Assembly: GCA_965651365.1 (NCBI GenBank)
Contig: CBFGSA010000009.1
Coordinates: forward strand, 1 to 39,384
Direction: 5' to 3'
From: DASSBG01 sp965651365
GTDB taxonomy: Bacteria > Pseudomonadota > Gammaproteobacteria > Xanthomonadales > Rhodanobacteraceae
DNA: 39,384 nucleotides
Numbering within the stretch: the stretch's first letter is position 1; the number at the start of each line of letters is the position of its first letter. The position numbers and the translations under genes are program-made. Shown piece after piece: positions 1 through 7,200 of the stretch. The notes below the pieces were generated by a model. It saw only the letters and a list, made by a program, of their open reading frames with translations. It made no database searches and was not told where the DNA came from.

Positions 1-55
1 ACACTTGTCGCGCGCGCGCAGTGCGCTGCGCGAAAGCTTGGAGGAATGGCGATGA
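1..55 (+). CDS. ECF-type RNA polymerase sigma factor, C-terminal tail (partial)
   Basis: Only the last 17 codons are in the window, read in frame from base 2 and ending at TGA 53-55. The peptide HLSRARSALRESLEEWR has the look of the end of sigma region 4 in ECF sigma factors, where the helix-turn-helix is followed by an RARxALRE-like tail. The stop overlaps the ATG of the next gene (ATGA at 52-55), a coupling typical of sigma/anti-sigma pairs. The identification rests on a short peptide plus context. Confidence 0.6.
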   Translation, partial: HLSRARSALRESLEEWR

Positions 56-405
56 CAGACCACAACGATGCACTGGAGCGCCGTGCCCGCGAGCTGTTCC
101 GACGCAGCTGCCGGCAACTGCCGGAGGCAGACCAGCAGGCACTGCGCAGCACCCGCCTAAAGGCCATAACACGGCAGCCGGCGCCGCTGCTGCAACGCCT
201 GCTGGTGCCTGCGGGTGCACTGGCCGCATCGGTCCTGGCGCTCGCCGTGGCGTGGACCTGGCTGCCAACGCAGCATCCGCAGCCACCAATCCAAACCGCG
301 TCAAACCCCCAAGCCGCCGACAACAACGATCTTGACATGTACGAAAACCTGGATTTTTATCGCTGGCTGGCATCCCAGAACAATCAGGCACAGCCGGGGA
401 ACTAA
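52..405 (+). CDS. Small single-pass membrane protein, anti-sigma-like
   Basis: This 117-residue protein has a charged N-terminal cytoplasmic part (about 1-45), one hydrophobic segment near residues 50-70 (LLVPAGALAASVLALAVAWT) and a short Asn/Gln-rich tail ending in an acidic, aromatic stretch (DMYENLDFYRWLA). I chose ATG 52 over ATG 46 because GGAGGA at 40-45 is correctly spaced for 52 and because 52 overlaps the upstream sigma factor stop. Position directly after an ECF sigma factor and before a DUF3106 protein suggests a membrane anti-sigma role, but no recognised zinc or anti-sigma motif is visible. The function is inferred from context only. Confidence 0.6.
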   Translation: MTDHNDALERRARELFRRSCRQLPEADQQALRSTRLKAITRQPAPLLQRLLVPAGALAASVLALAVAWTWLPTQHPQPPIQTASNPQAADNNDLDMYENLDFYRWLASQNNQAQPGN

Positions 406-408
406 GCC

Positions 409-804
409 GTGAACCGCACGCTTCATCCACCTCTGGCATCCATACTGCTGGCCCTGACACTGGCTGTCGCATCCACTCCGTCGATGGCGCAACGTGACGA
501 CAATGCTCAAAGGGCATCGCGAAGTGCACCGGCCCAACCGACGCACAGCCCACCAACGGCTCGTGATCGGCCATCACTGACACCACGCCAGAACACCCAG
601 ATTCGAAAGCAAGTACGCGAATTCAGAAACATGAGTCCGCAGCAGCAGCAGCGGATACGCCAAGCCTATCGCTACTACCAGTCGCTGCCGGAATCGCGCC
701 GCCGTGACTTGCGCCAGAAGTGGCAACACCAGTCAAGACAGCGCCGCGAGGGTGATTCGGAACCCCGGCATCACACCCGCAGGAGCGGACAGGGCGACCG
801 ATAA
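409..804 (+). CDS. DUF3106-family periplasmic protein
   Basis: This 131-residue protein starts at GTG 409, three bases after the preceding stop, so it is probably co-transcribed with it. It has a signal peptide (about 1-27, ending STPSMAQ), a low-complexity Ser/Pro/Ala linker, and a helical C-terminal part with MSPQQQQRIRQAYRYYQSLP. The repeated pattern of 'MSPeqqqrir..y..~p...r..lr..w' is characteristic of DUF3106. The tail is rich in Arg, Gln and His. Members of this family commonly sit beside an ECF sigma factor and a short membrane protein in Xanthomonadales and Burkholderiales. The molecular role is unknown; a periplasmic stress or metal-sensing function is only a guess. Confidence 0.7.
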   Translation: MNRTLHPPLASILLALTLAVASTPSMAQRDDNAQRASRSAPAQPTHSPPTARDRPSLTPRQNTQIRKQVREFRNMSPQQQQRIRQAYRYYQSLPESRRRDLRQKWQHQSRQRREGDSEPRHHTRRSGQGDR

Positions 805-823
805 TCGTCCTGCCGCCCGCGTT

Positions 824-1927
824 TCAGGATTTCGGGTAACGCACTTCGCCGGCGTGGCTGATACAGCTTGCCGCGATCAGCTCGTCTTCAAAATCGGGCG
901 CCACGCCACTCTCGCCCAGCATCAACGTCAGAAAATTCAACACGTTGCGCGCGTACATGGCGCTGGCCGAGGTGGCCGCGCCTGCTGCAAGGTCAAGCGG
1001 CCCGAGAATGCCCACCCCCTGGTGGCGAACCTCCTGGCCAGGCCTGGTCAATTCGCAATTGCCACCGGTCTCGGCCGCGAGATCGACGATCAGTGATCCA
1101 GGCCGCATGCTCTCGACCATGGCCCGGGTGAGAATCTTCGGTGCCGGGCGGCCCGGAATGGCGGCGGTAGTCACCACGACGTCGATCTTGCCCAGGTGTT
1201 CGGCCAGTGCCTGTTGCTGGGCGGCTTTTTCCTCGCTCGACAGCTCGCGCGCATAGCCGCCGCTGCCCGCGGCACTGACCCCCAGTTCCAGGAAACGTGC
1301 GCCCAGCGAGCGTACTTGCTCGGCCGTTTCCGGCCGCACATCGTAGCCTTCCACCTGGGCGCCCAGGCGGCGCGCGGTGGCAATGGCCTGCAATCCGGCC
1401 ACACCGGCACCGATCACCAGCACGCTGGCCGGACGAATGGTGCCGGCAGCGGTGGTCAACATCGGGAAAAACTTGGGTGCCGCCTCGGCGGCGATCAGCA
1501 TGGCCCGATAGCCGGCAACGGCCGCCTGCGAGGACAGGACATCCATGGCCTGGGCGCGGGTGGTGCGTGGCAGCAGCTCAAGGGCAAATGCGCTGATGCC
1601 CTGGCGGGCCATGCGCGCGATGCGCTCGGGGTCGGCGTGCGGCTGCAGCTGGCCCATCAGCAACGCGTCTTTTGGCAGCGCCTCGATCACGGTCGTATCC
1701 GGTGGCTGCACGCACAGCAGCACATCGGCCTGGCGCGGCAGGTCCGTGGCATCCGCCCAGGCCACATCGGCATAGGCCTGATCGGGAAAGCCCGCAGCTT
1801 CGCCCAGCTCGGGCTCCAGCAGCACCCGGATATCGTGCTTGCGCAGTTTGCTGGCGGTTTCCGGCGTAATGGCGACCCGGCGCTCTCCGGGGCGGGTCTC
1901 ACGCATGGCAGCGACCGTGATCGGCAT
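824..1927 (-). CDS. pntAA: NAD(P) transhydrogenase subunit alpha part 1
   Basis: This is a 367-residue homologue of the NAD(H)-binding domain I of proton-translocating transhydrogenase, which moves hydride between NADH and NADP+ on the cytoplasmic side of the membrane. The N-terminal half carries RETRPGERRVAITPE. The Rossmann motif VIGAGVAGLQAIATARRLGA is followed by the YDVRP element typical of PntA, and then by VVTTAAIPGRPAPKIL. ATG 1927 is preceded by AAGGAAAG. Its length equals the split alpha1 subunit, which lacks the membrane part. The alpha2 (pntAB) and beta (pntB) genes are not adjacent: convergent DUF3106 and divergent nitroreductase genes flank it. It is therefore monocistronic here, and partners must be elsewhere. 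An alanine-dehydrogenase-like enzyme is a less likely alternative. Confidence 0.85.
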   Translation of the reverse strand: MPITVAAMRETRPGERRVAITPETASKLRKHDIRVLLEPELGEAAGFPDQAYADVAWADATDLPRQADVLLCVQPPDTTVIEALPKDALLMGQLQPHADPERIARMARQGISAFALELLPRTTRAQAMDVLSSQAAVAGYRAMLIAAEAAPKFFPMLTTAAGTIRPASVLVIGAGVAGLQAIATARRLGAQVEGYDVRPETAEQVRSLGARFLELGVSAAGSGGYARELSSEEKAAQQQALAEHLGKIDVVVTTAAIPGRPAPKILTRAMVESMRPGSLIVDLAAETGGNCELTRPGQEVRHQGVGILGPLDLAAGAATSASAMYARNVLNFLTLMLGESGVAPDFEDELIAASCISHAGEVRYPKS

Positions 1928-2020
1928 CCAGCTTTCCTTATTCAAGGCAACAATGCAGCCAGTGTAGCGCCGGTCGCAGCGGCTGTCTGCGCCGCGCGGC
2001 CAGACTGCTACACTCAGGCC

Positions 2021-2590
2021 ATGCCCAAACTGCAACTGCTCAACTCACGCCGGTCGGTACCTGCCCTGCAATTGGGGGAACCCGGTCCGGACGCCACCCA
2101 ACTGCAACATCTGTTGACGGCAGCGGTGCGCGTGCCCGACCACGGCAAGTTGACGCCCTGGCGATTCGTGCTGCTGGAAGGTGAAGCCCGGCGCGAGCTC
2201 GGCCGACGCCTGGCTGCGATGCATCTGGAAAAAGACCCCGATCTTCCCGAGCGCAAGCAGACGAAGGACCGCGAGCGCTATGAGCACGCGCCACTGGTGG
2301 TGGCGGTCGTGGCACAACTCAAGCCGGACCATCCGAAAATTCCCGAGCAGGAACAGTTGCTGTCGGCCGGCTGCGTGGCCTACAACCTGCTGCTGGGCGC
2401 CCAGGCCATGGGCTTTGGCGCACAGTGGCTCACCGGCTGGGCCGCCTATGACACAGACGCCGCTCGCCTGCTCGGACTTGGCGACAACGAGCGCCTGATC
2501 GCCTTTGTCCACATCGGTACGCCGGCACTGGAAATGCCCGAACGCGACCGCCCTGCCCTGGCCGACAAGCTCAGCCGATGGACACCCTGA
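2021..2590 (+). CDS. Nitroreductase family protein (YdjA-like)
   Basis: This 189-residue FMN-dependent oxidoreductase starts at ATG 2021. Seen features are the N-terminal NSRRSVPALQLGEPGP, the RVPDHGKLTPWRFVLLEG segment (FMN contact region, as in YdjA), and a central AYNLLLGAQAMGFGAQWLTG helix followed by the C-terminal FVHIGTP. The compact length of about 185 aa matches the YdjA/TdsD-like subgroup rather than the longer NfsA/NfsB groups. The natural substrate is unknown. A TACACT hexamer 8 bases before the start could be a -10 element, which would give a very short leader. Its end overlaps the next gene by 13 bases, so the two are probably co-translated. Confidence 0.85.
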   Translation: MPKLQLLNSRRSVPALQLGEPGPDATQLQHLLTAAVRVPDHGKLTPWRFVLLEGEARRELGRRLAAMHLEKDPDLPERKQTKDRERYEHAPLVVAVVAQLKPDHPKIPEQEQLLSAGCVAYNLLLGAQAMGFGAQWLTGWAAYDTDAARLLGLGDNERLIAFVHIGTPALEMPERDRPALADKLSRWTP

Positions 2591-3471
2591 AGCGCGTTCA
2601 TCTGATTGATGCCAGCATGTACGTGTTCCGTGCCTGGCACTCGATGCCGGACCAGTTTGTCGACAACGACGGCAACCCGGTCAATGCCGTGCATGGCTTT
2701 TGCCGCTTCATGCTGGATCTTCTGGAGCGCGAAAAGCCGCAGCATGCCGCCATGGCTTTCGATGTCAGCCTGACCACCTCCTTTCGCAACGCCATCTACC
2801 CGGCCTACAAGGCCAATCGTGACCCGGCCCCGGAGAGCCTCAAGCGGCAGTTCGACTATTGCCGCCAGCTGGCTGCGGCGCTGGGCCTGTGCGTGCTGGC
2901 CGACACCAGTTTCGAGGCCGACGACCTGATCGGCAGCGCCGCCTTCGCCTTGCGGCCGCACGGATTCCGCGCCGTGATCGTCTCGGCCGACAAGGACTTT
3001 GGACAACTGCTGGGCGAGGGGGACGAACAGTGGGACTTTGCCCGCGGCACGCGCTGGGGCGCCGCCGACGTACCGGCCAAACTGGGCGTGCGCGCCGACC
3101 AGGTGATCGACTATCTGGCCCTGGCCGGCGATGCAGTGGACAATATTCCGGGCGTGCGCGGCATCGGCGCCAAGACCGCGGCCGCGCTGCTGGCGCATTT
3201 CGACAGCCTGGACACGCTGCTGGAGCGGATCGACGAGGTGGAGTTTCTGCGCCTGCGCGGCGCCAGGAGCATTGCCGCCAGGTTGCGCGAGCAGGCCGAC
3301 AACGCGCGCCTGTCACGCCAGTTGTCGGCCATCGCCATGGATGCACCGGTACCGCTCAAGCCGGATGATTTCATCGTGCGCGCACCACAGACCGAGCAGA
3401 TCACCGCGCTGTGCGAGTACCTGCGAATCGGCAGCGGCACGCGCCAGCGTATCGGAGCCTTGCAACCATAA
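2578..3471 (+). CDS. Stand-alone 5'-3' exonuclease / flap endonuclease (PolI N-domain type)
   Basis: This 297-residue protein corresponds to the 5'-nuclease domain of DNA polymerase I without the polymerase part. Metal-binding acidic residues are visible in order: LIDAS near residue 10, AFDVS near 61, SFEADDLIG near 112-120, and VSADKDFGQLL near 135. The helix-hairpin-helix DNA-binding element is the segment DNIPGVRGIGAKTAAALL near 183-200. RNayKANR near 75-80 fits the family arch region. Such proteins (Xni/ExoIX or FEN-like) remove flaps or RNA primers in the cytoplasm. ATG 2578 lies inside the end of the nitroreductase gene. The downstream gene is convergent, 13 bases away, with no clear terminator hairpin between them. 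Confidence 0.85.
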   Translation: MDTLKRVHLIDASMYVFRAWHSMPDQFVDNDGNPVNAVHGFCRFMLDLLEREKPQHAAMAFDVSLTTSFRNAIYPAYKANRDPAPESLKRQFDYCRQLAAALGLCVLADTSFEADDLIGSAAFALRPHGFRAVIVSADKDFGQLLGEGDEQWDFARGTRWGAADVPAKLGVRADQVIDYLALAGDAVDNIPGVRGIGAKTAAALLAHFDSLDTLLERIDEVEFLRLRGARSIAARLREQADNARLSRQLSAIAMDAPVPLKPDDFIVRAPQTEQITALCEYLRIGSGTRQRIGALQP

Positions 3472-3484
3472 TCACCTGCGCTCC

Positions 3485-5008
3485 CTACGGGTGGCTTTGC
3501 TGCATCAGGATGTTGTCTGTCTTCTTCTTGCCCGGCAGCTCGTGCATTCCGGCCGGCTCGTCCAGAAGTTTCCTGCGTTCGGCCGGCGAGGCGCTGGGTA
3601 TCCGCTTCAGCCCGGTATTGATGCCGTTCTGATCCCAGGCAAAGTGCATGTCCGACATGAACACGTGCACCGGTTCCAGCACGGCCCCGTCCTTGAGCAT
3701 GCCGTACTGATCGTACTTGCCACGCTGGTCATTGGCTATGTAGTAGAGCTTGTTGCCGACCACTGCGCCGTTGCCCAGTGCCTTGAAGGCCGGGTTGGCC
3801 ACATCCAGCGGCATGGCACTGGTCACCTTGTGGCCATCGTCGGACAGCTTCAGACGCATCACCCGCTGCGGTTGCATGCCCGGCTCGATCACCACCAGGG
3901 TGTTCTTGTAGCTGTGCATGTCGACAATCCCGGGCAGCACCAGGCTTTCGGGGTTGAATTGCAGGGCAAATGCCTTTTTCGACTTCAAATCGAACCCGAT
4001 AATGCCGCGCTGTGTGTCGGCCAGGTACAGGTTCTTGCCATCACTGCTTGCGGCAATCGCGCCAATCTCGCTGAGGCGGGGATTGTCGGCAAACTGGGTC
4101 AGCTTGCCCTTGCTGACCGTGTACAGGGCCTTGTTGACACCGTCGGCAGCATACACCGTGCCATCCGGCGCAACGGCCACCGAAGACATGTACATCCCAC
4201 TGCCCTTGAGCGGATAGCGGTGCAGCAGCTTGCCGGACTTGAGATCAAACTCGGCCAGCGCCGCCTGGTTGGCGTTGCTGGTGTCGTAGCCCTTGAAATA
4301 GACCACCGAGGTGGTGGCCACCCACAGGCGCTTGTGCTTGGCATCCACCGCCATGTCCATGATCGACCACAGGCGATTGTGCTTGTCGGACTTGATGAAG
4401 CCGCTGAGCTTGCCCGACTTGTCGGCATGGTGGATGCTGCCGTCACGAGCGCTGCCGACAAGAAATTTCTTGTGCACCGGATCCCAGGCCAGCGCGTTGA
4501 ACATCAGGTCGGCTGCAGGCAGATCAAAGGCCTTCTTGCCCTCGCCGAATGTCTTCAGGTTGGCCTGCAGGCTTTTGACGATGTAGTCCCAGACCTCGGT
4601 GCCGTGGATCTTCTTGAACTGCGGCATTTCCGAAAGGTCGACACCAAAACCCTGGCCCTTCATGCCCAGCAGTGTGTCGTAGGCCGGGGTTTTCATGTCA
4701 TCCGCTGCATAACTCGCGGCCAGCTGCAACTTCAATTGCAAGGAGCCCGGCACCAGCCGGGTCAGTTGCTTCAAGGTCCATCGATAGCGCTGCTTGTCAC
4801 CTGAGGCGGCATAAAGCTGGCGCAGCCGACTCAGACCGGTCACATCGTGCGAGCCCTCGATCTGCTGCTGGGTCAGGGCCTCGGCCTTTTGCATTGCCTG
4901 CTGCATGGCGGCCTGTTGCGCACCTGTCTGTGCTGTGGCGACGCTGGCCGTGGCAAGCAGCACGAGGCCAAGCGTGAAGGCACCAATCCGGCGTGCGGAA
5001 ATCATCAT
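3485..5008 (-). CDS. Secreted beta-propeller (NHL/SMP-30-like) protein
   Basis: This 507-residue predicted exported protein has a start at ATG 5008, chosen because AGGAC lies 7 bases upstream. It has a signal peptide (MMISARRIGAFTLGLVLLAT...ATAQ, about 1-26). A Gln/Ala-rich helical region and a TPR-like segment follow (to about 130). The remainder has repeated blade-like units such as NALAWDPVHKKFLVGS, MDMAVDAKHKRLWVAT, VAVAPDGTVYAAD and IAASSDGKNLYLAD, which resemble SMP-30/NHL beta-propeller repeats. No catalytic residue can be assigned. It stands alone between convergent and divergent neighbours. The function is not known; a periplasmic ligand-binding or lactonase-like role is possible. 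Confidence 0.7.
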   Translation of the reverse strand: MMISARRIGAFTLGLVLLATASVATAQTGAQQAAMQQAMQKAEALTQQQIEGSHDVTGLSRLRQLYAASGDKQRYRWTLKQLTRLVPGSLQLKLQLAASYAADDMKTPAYDTLLGMKGQGFGVDLSEMPQFKKIHGTEVWDYIVKSLQANLKTFGEGKKAFDLPAADLMFNALAWDPVHKKFLVGSARDGSIHHADKSGKLSGFIKSDKHNRLWSIMDMAVDAKHKRLWVATTSVVYFKGYDTSNANQAALAEFDLKSGKLLHRYPLKGSGMYMSSVAVAPDGTVYAADGVNKALYTVSKGKLTQFADNPRLSEIGAIAASSDGKNLYLADTQRGIIGFDLKSKKAFALQFNPESLVLPGIVDMHSYKNTLVVIEPGMQPQRVMRLKLSDDGHKVTSAMPLDVANPAFKALGNGAVVGNKLYYIANDQRGKYDQYGMLKDGAVLEPVHVFMSDMHFAWDQNGINTGLKRIPSASPAERRKLLDEPAGMHELPGKKKTDNILMQQSHP

Positions 5009-5089
5009 GGGTTTGTCCTGTGGGGGTGTACGTATCAGCAACTATGGACAATCATGCGCGTCCACGGTTCCAATTCAAGGGCTTTCATC

Positions 5090-5656
5090 ATGCAAGACCG
5101 CACACTGTATCAGGGCCGATGGCTGAACATGAAGCAACGCGGGCGCTGGGAATATGTCGAGCGGGTCAATCCGGGCGGCGCCGTGGCGATACTGGCCATC
5201 ACCAAGGCCGACTGCATCGTGCTGGTCGAGCAGCCGCGGGTGCCCATCGGCCGCACCACCATCGAGCTGCCGGCGGGCCTGGTTGGAGACCTGGAGCACG
5301 CCGACGACGAGAGCCTGCTGAGCGCCGCGCAACGCGAACTTGAAGAGGAAACCGGTTACACCTGCAAGCGGATCGAGCACCTGCACTCGGGCCCGACCTC
5401 GGCCGGCATGAGCACCGAGTTCATCCACTTCGTCCACGCTCTGGAACTTGAAAAGGTCTCCGCCGGTGGTGGCGACGACACCGAGGACATTACCGTGCAC
5501 GAAGTGCCGCTGACCGAAATCGCCGACTGGTTGTCGCGCCGGGCCACCCGGGGCGATTCCATCGACCCGAAGCTGATGGCCGGCCTGTGGCTGCTGGAGC
5601 ACCCCGGCGGCTACAACCGGGAGGACGAGCAAACCGACCTGAAATCGTCGGTATGA
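5090..5656 (+). CDS. NUDIX hydrolase, ADP-ribose pyrophosphatase-like
   Basis: This 188-residue protein starts at ATG 5090. The Nudix box runs from GLVGDLEHADDESLL to QRELEEETGY near residues 64-92, with the catalytic RELEEETG intact. Upstream are PGGAVAILAIT and a VEQPRVPIGRTTIELPAGLV segment; the QxR...IELPAG pattern matches the ADP-ribose/nucleoside-diphosphate sugar pyrophosphatase (NudF) branch. It would hydrolyse a nucleoside diphosphate linked to another moiety in the cytoplasm using Mg2+. It is transcribed divergently from the propeller gene and ends 70 bases before a convergent gene. The exact substrate is not decidable from sequence. Confidence 0.85.
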   Translation: MQDRTLYQGRWLNMKQRGRWEYVERVNPGGAVAILAITKADCIVLVEQPRVPIGRTTIELPAGLVGDLEHADDESLLSAAQRELEEETGYTCKRIEHLHSGPTSAGMSTEFIHFVHALELEKVSAGGGDDTEDITVHEVPLTEIADWLSRRATRGDSIDPKLMAGLWLLEHPGGYNREDEQTDLKSSV

Positions 5657-5726
5657 GCATGGAGCGAGATCCAATCTGCAATTCTGCGCCGACCGAAACT
5701 CTCCAACCATGAAAGGAGATCACTGC

Positions 5727-6122
5727 TCAGCTCATCCAGACCAGCAACTGATTCCACAGCAGCAGCACGATCATGGCCAGCATCACCAGCCAGGTCAGGG
5801 CGGTTCCGGCGAAGCGGCCGAACGAGGTGCCGACACTGTGGCTTAGGCCCCAGGCATGCAGCACCCGTGCCACGACCAGAACGATGCCCAGCAGATGCAG
5901 CAACCAGACCGCGGTGTGATCGAGTTCCAGCATCAGCAACAGGAGCAGGGCCAGCGGGGCGTATTCCAGCAGGTTGCCATGCGCGCGGCGGCGCTGCGCC
6001 AGATCCTGATCACCCCCGTTGCCGATGCCTATCTGCGCCGCACGCCGCCGCATGACCACGCGCCAAGCCAGTATCAGCGCCAGCAGGGCCAGAAGCGCCG
6101 CGTAGAATCCGGTAACCAGCAT
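5727..6122 (-). CDS. MAPEG-family membrane protein
   Basis: This 131-residue integral membrane protein has four hydrophobic segments: an N-terminal FYAALLALLALILAWRVV, a LLEYAPLALLLLLMLEL helix, WLLHLLGIVLVVARVLHAWG, and a C-terminal LTWLVMLAMIVLLLW. The motif RRRAHGNLLEYAPLAL and the later RVLHAWG are the characteristic MAPEG (eicosanoid and glutathione membrane enzyme) signatures. I chose ATG 6122, 8 bases after GAGGAG; a GTG at 6131 is an alternative. It begins one base after the stop of the upstream TMEM43-like gene and is the last gene of the five-gene operon. Bacterial members have poorly defined activity, possibly glutathione transferase or peroxidase. Confidence 0.85.
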   Translation of the reverse strand: MLVTGFYAALLALLALILAWRVVMRRRAAQIGIGNGGDQDLAQRRRAHGNLLEYAPLALLLLLMLELDHTAVWLLHLLGIVLVVARVLHAWGLSHSVGTSFGRFAGTALTWLVMLAMIVLLLWNQLLVWMS

Positions 6123-6123
6123 G

Positions 6124-7194
6124 TCATGCACTCCTCGTTGAAGTCCGTCGCAATATCCACACCACCAGGGCGGCGGCGATCAATGCCAATGCCAGCCACA
6201 GGCCGCTGGCGAGCCAGCGCGCGCCCATCCAGACCACAGCCGCTGCAAGCGCCACCGGGAACGCGCCCATGGCCAGCGCCAGAGGCACGAATGGCGGTCG
6301 CCGCCGCCAACCGGCCAGTATCAGCCACGCACCGGCCATGCTCAGCGCCAGTGCCAGCACCCGCCACAGCCAGGTGGAGGTGGGCATCCGCGGCAAGCCC
6401 GGCAACATGGTGTCCAGCGGGACATCGCCCACCATCACCACATAGCCAGGCGCAGGCAGGTGCGGTGCCGGTGCCAGTACCCGGTGCTCGACCTGCGCCA
6501 GAATCGACATTTCGCGCAGCGGCTGCTTGGTCCAGCTCAGGCGCAAATCGCCCAACTGCGGCGAGCCGGGGTGGGTATTGCTCCACAACTTGCCATCGTC
6601 GAGCCTGAAGCTGGCCGTCAGATTGGCCGGCAAGGTCGAAAAGTCCGGCGCCACCGGGACCTGACCGGGCAACTGGGCGGCAATTTCCGGCCCCAGCACC
6701 AGCCCGCCGATCTCCAGCGTGCCGCCCTTGAAGCTTCGGCTGCCGAACGGAAACGGCGGGTTGCGGTGCCGGGCCGACTGCTTGAACCGGCTGGAGTCGA
6801 TGGGATGGTCGTACCAGTTGCGCACATAGGTCACGTTGCCCCGCGCGTCCCGCAGTTCCCGCCATTGCTGCATTTCCACCGTGCGGGTCAGCAGGGGCGT
6901 GGCCACCACGACACCGAACTGCAGATCCCGAGCTGGCCGGTCGATGCTCAACGGTCCGCTGACGCGTACCAGGCGCCCATCCAGACCCAGCAGGTCGTGT
7001 TCGGTGCCCACGCTGATGATCTGGCCGCCGATGGCGTCGAATGCACGCACGGCATCCCGGCGGGCCAGTTCACCTGCGCAGGCAACCAGCACGCCCAGCG
7101 CGATCAACACAACTCCGGCCACGACGCCGGGCCACCACGTACTGGCTTCGCCCGATCTCACGCTCGGGCCTCTGTTTGCGTGGATACGCAGCAT
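6124..7194 (-). CDS. TMEM43-family membrane protein
   Basis: This 356-residue membrane protein has one N-terminal transmembrane helix (about residues 22-42, VVAGVVLIALGVLVACAGEL) and a cluster of three near the C-terminus (about 265-350). The large periplasmic domain between them contains VVATPLLTRTVEMQQWRELRD and WYDHPIDSSRFK followed by RHRNPPFPFGSRSF, which are the recognisable signatures of the TMEM43/LUMA family (PF07787). The bacterial function is unknown; in eukaryotes the family is linked to membrane organisation. Its start is 6 bases downstream of the recQ stop, and the MAPEG gene follows one base after its own stop, so it is in the middle of a tightly packed operon. Confidence 0.8.
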   Translation of the reverse strand: MLRIHANRGPSVRSGEASTWWPGVVAGVVLIALGVLVACAGELARRDAVRAFDAIGGQIISVGTEHDLLGLDGRLVRVSGPLSIDRPARDLQFGVVVATPLLTRTVEMQQWRELRDARGNVTYVRNWYDHPIDSSRFKQSARHRNPPFPFGSRSFKGGTLEIGGLVLGPEIAAQLPGQVPVAPDFSTLPANLTASFRLDDGKLWSNTHPGSPQLGDLRLSWTKQPLREMSILAQVEHRVLAPAPHLPAPGYVVMVGDVPLDTMLPGLPRMPTSTWLWRVLALALSMAGAWLILAGWRRRPPFVPLALAMGAFPVALAAAVVWMGARWLASGLWLALALIAAALVVWILRRTSTRSA

Positions 7195-7200
7195 CCCGGA

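Noticed and set aside
1196..2020. N-terminal extension of the nitroreductase frame
   Set aside because: The upstream part is antisense to pntAA; nitroreductase similarity begins only at ATG 2021.
3131..4804. Open frame of 557 codons on the plus strand
   Set aside because: It crosses the end of the exonuclease gene out of frame and then runs antisense to the propeller gene; no domain is visible.
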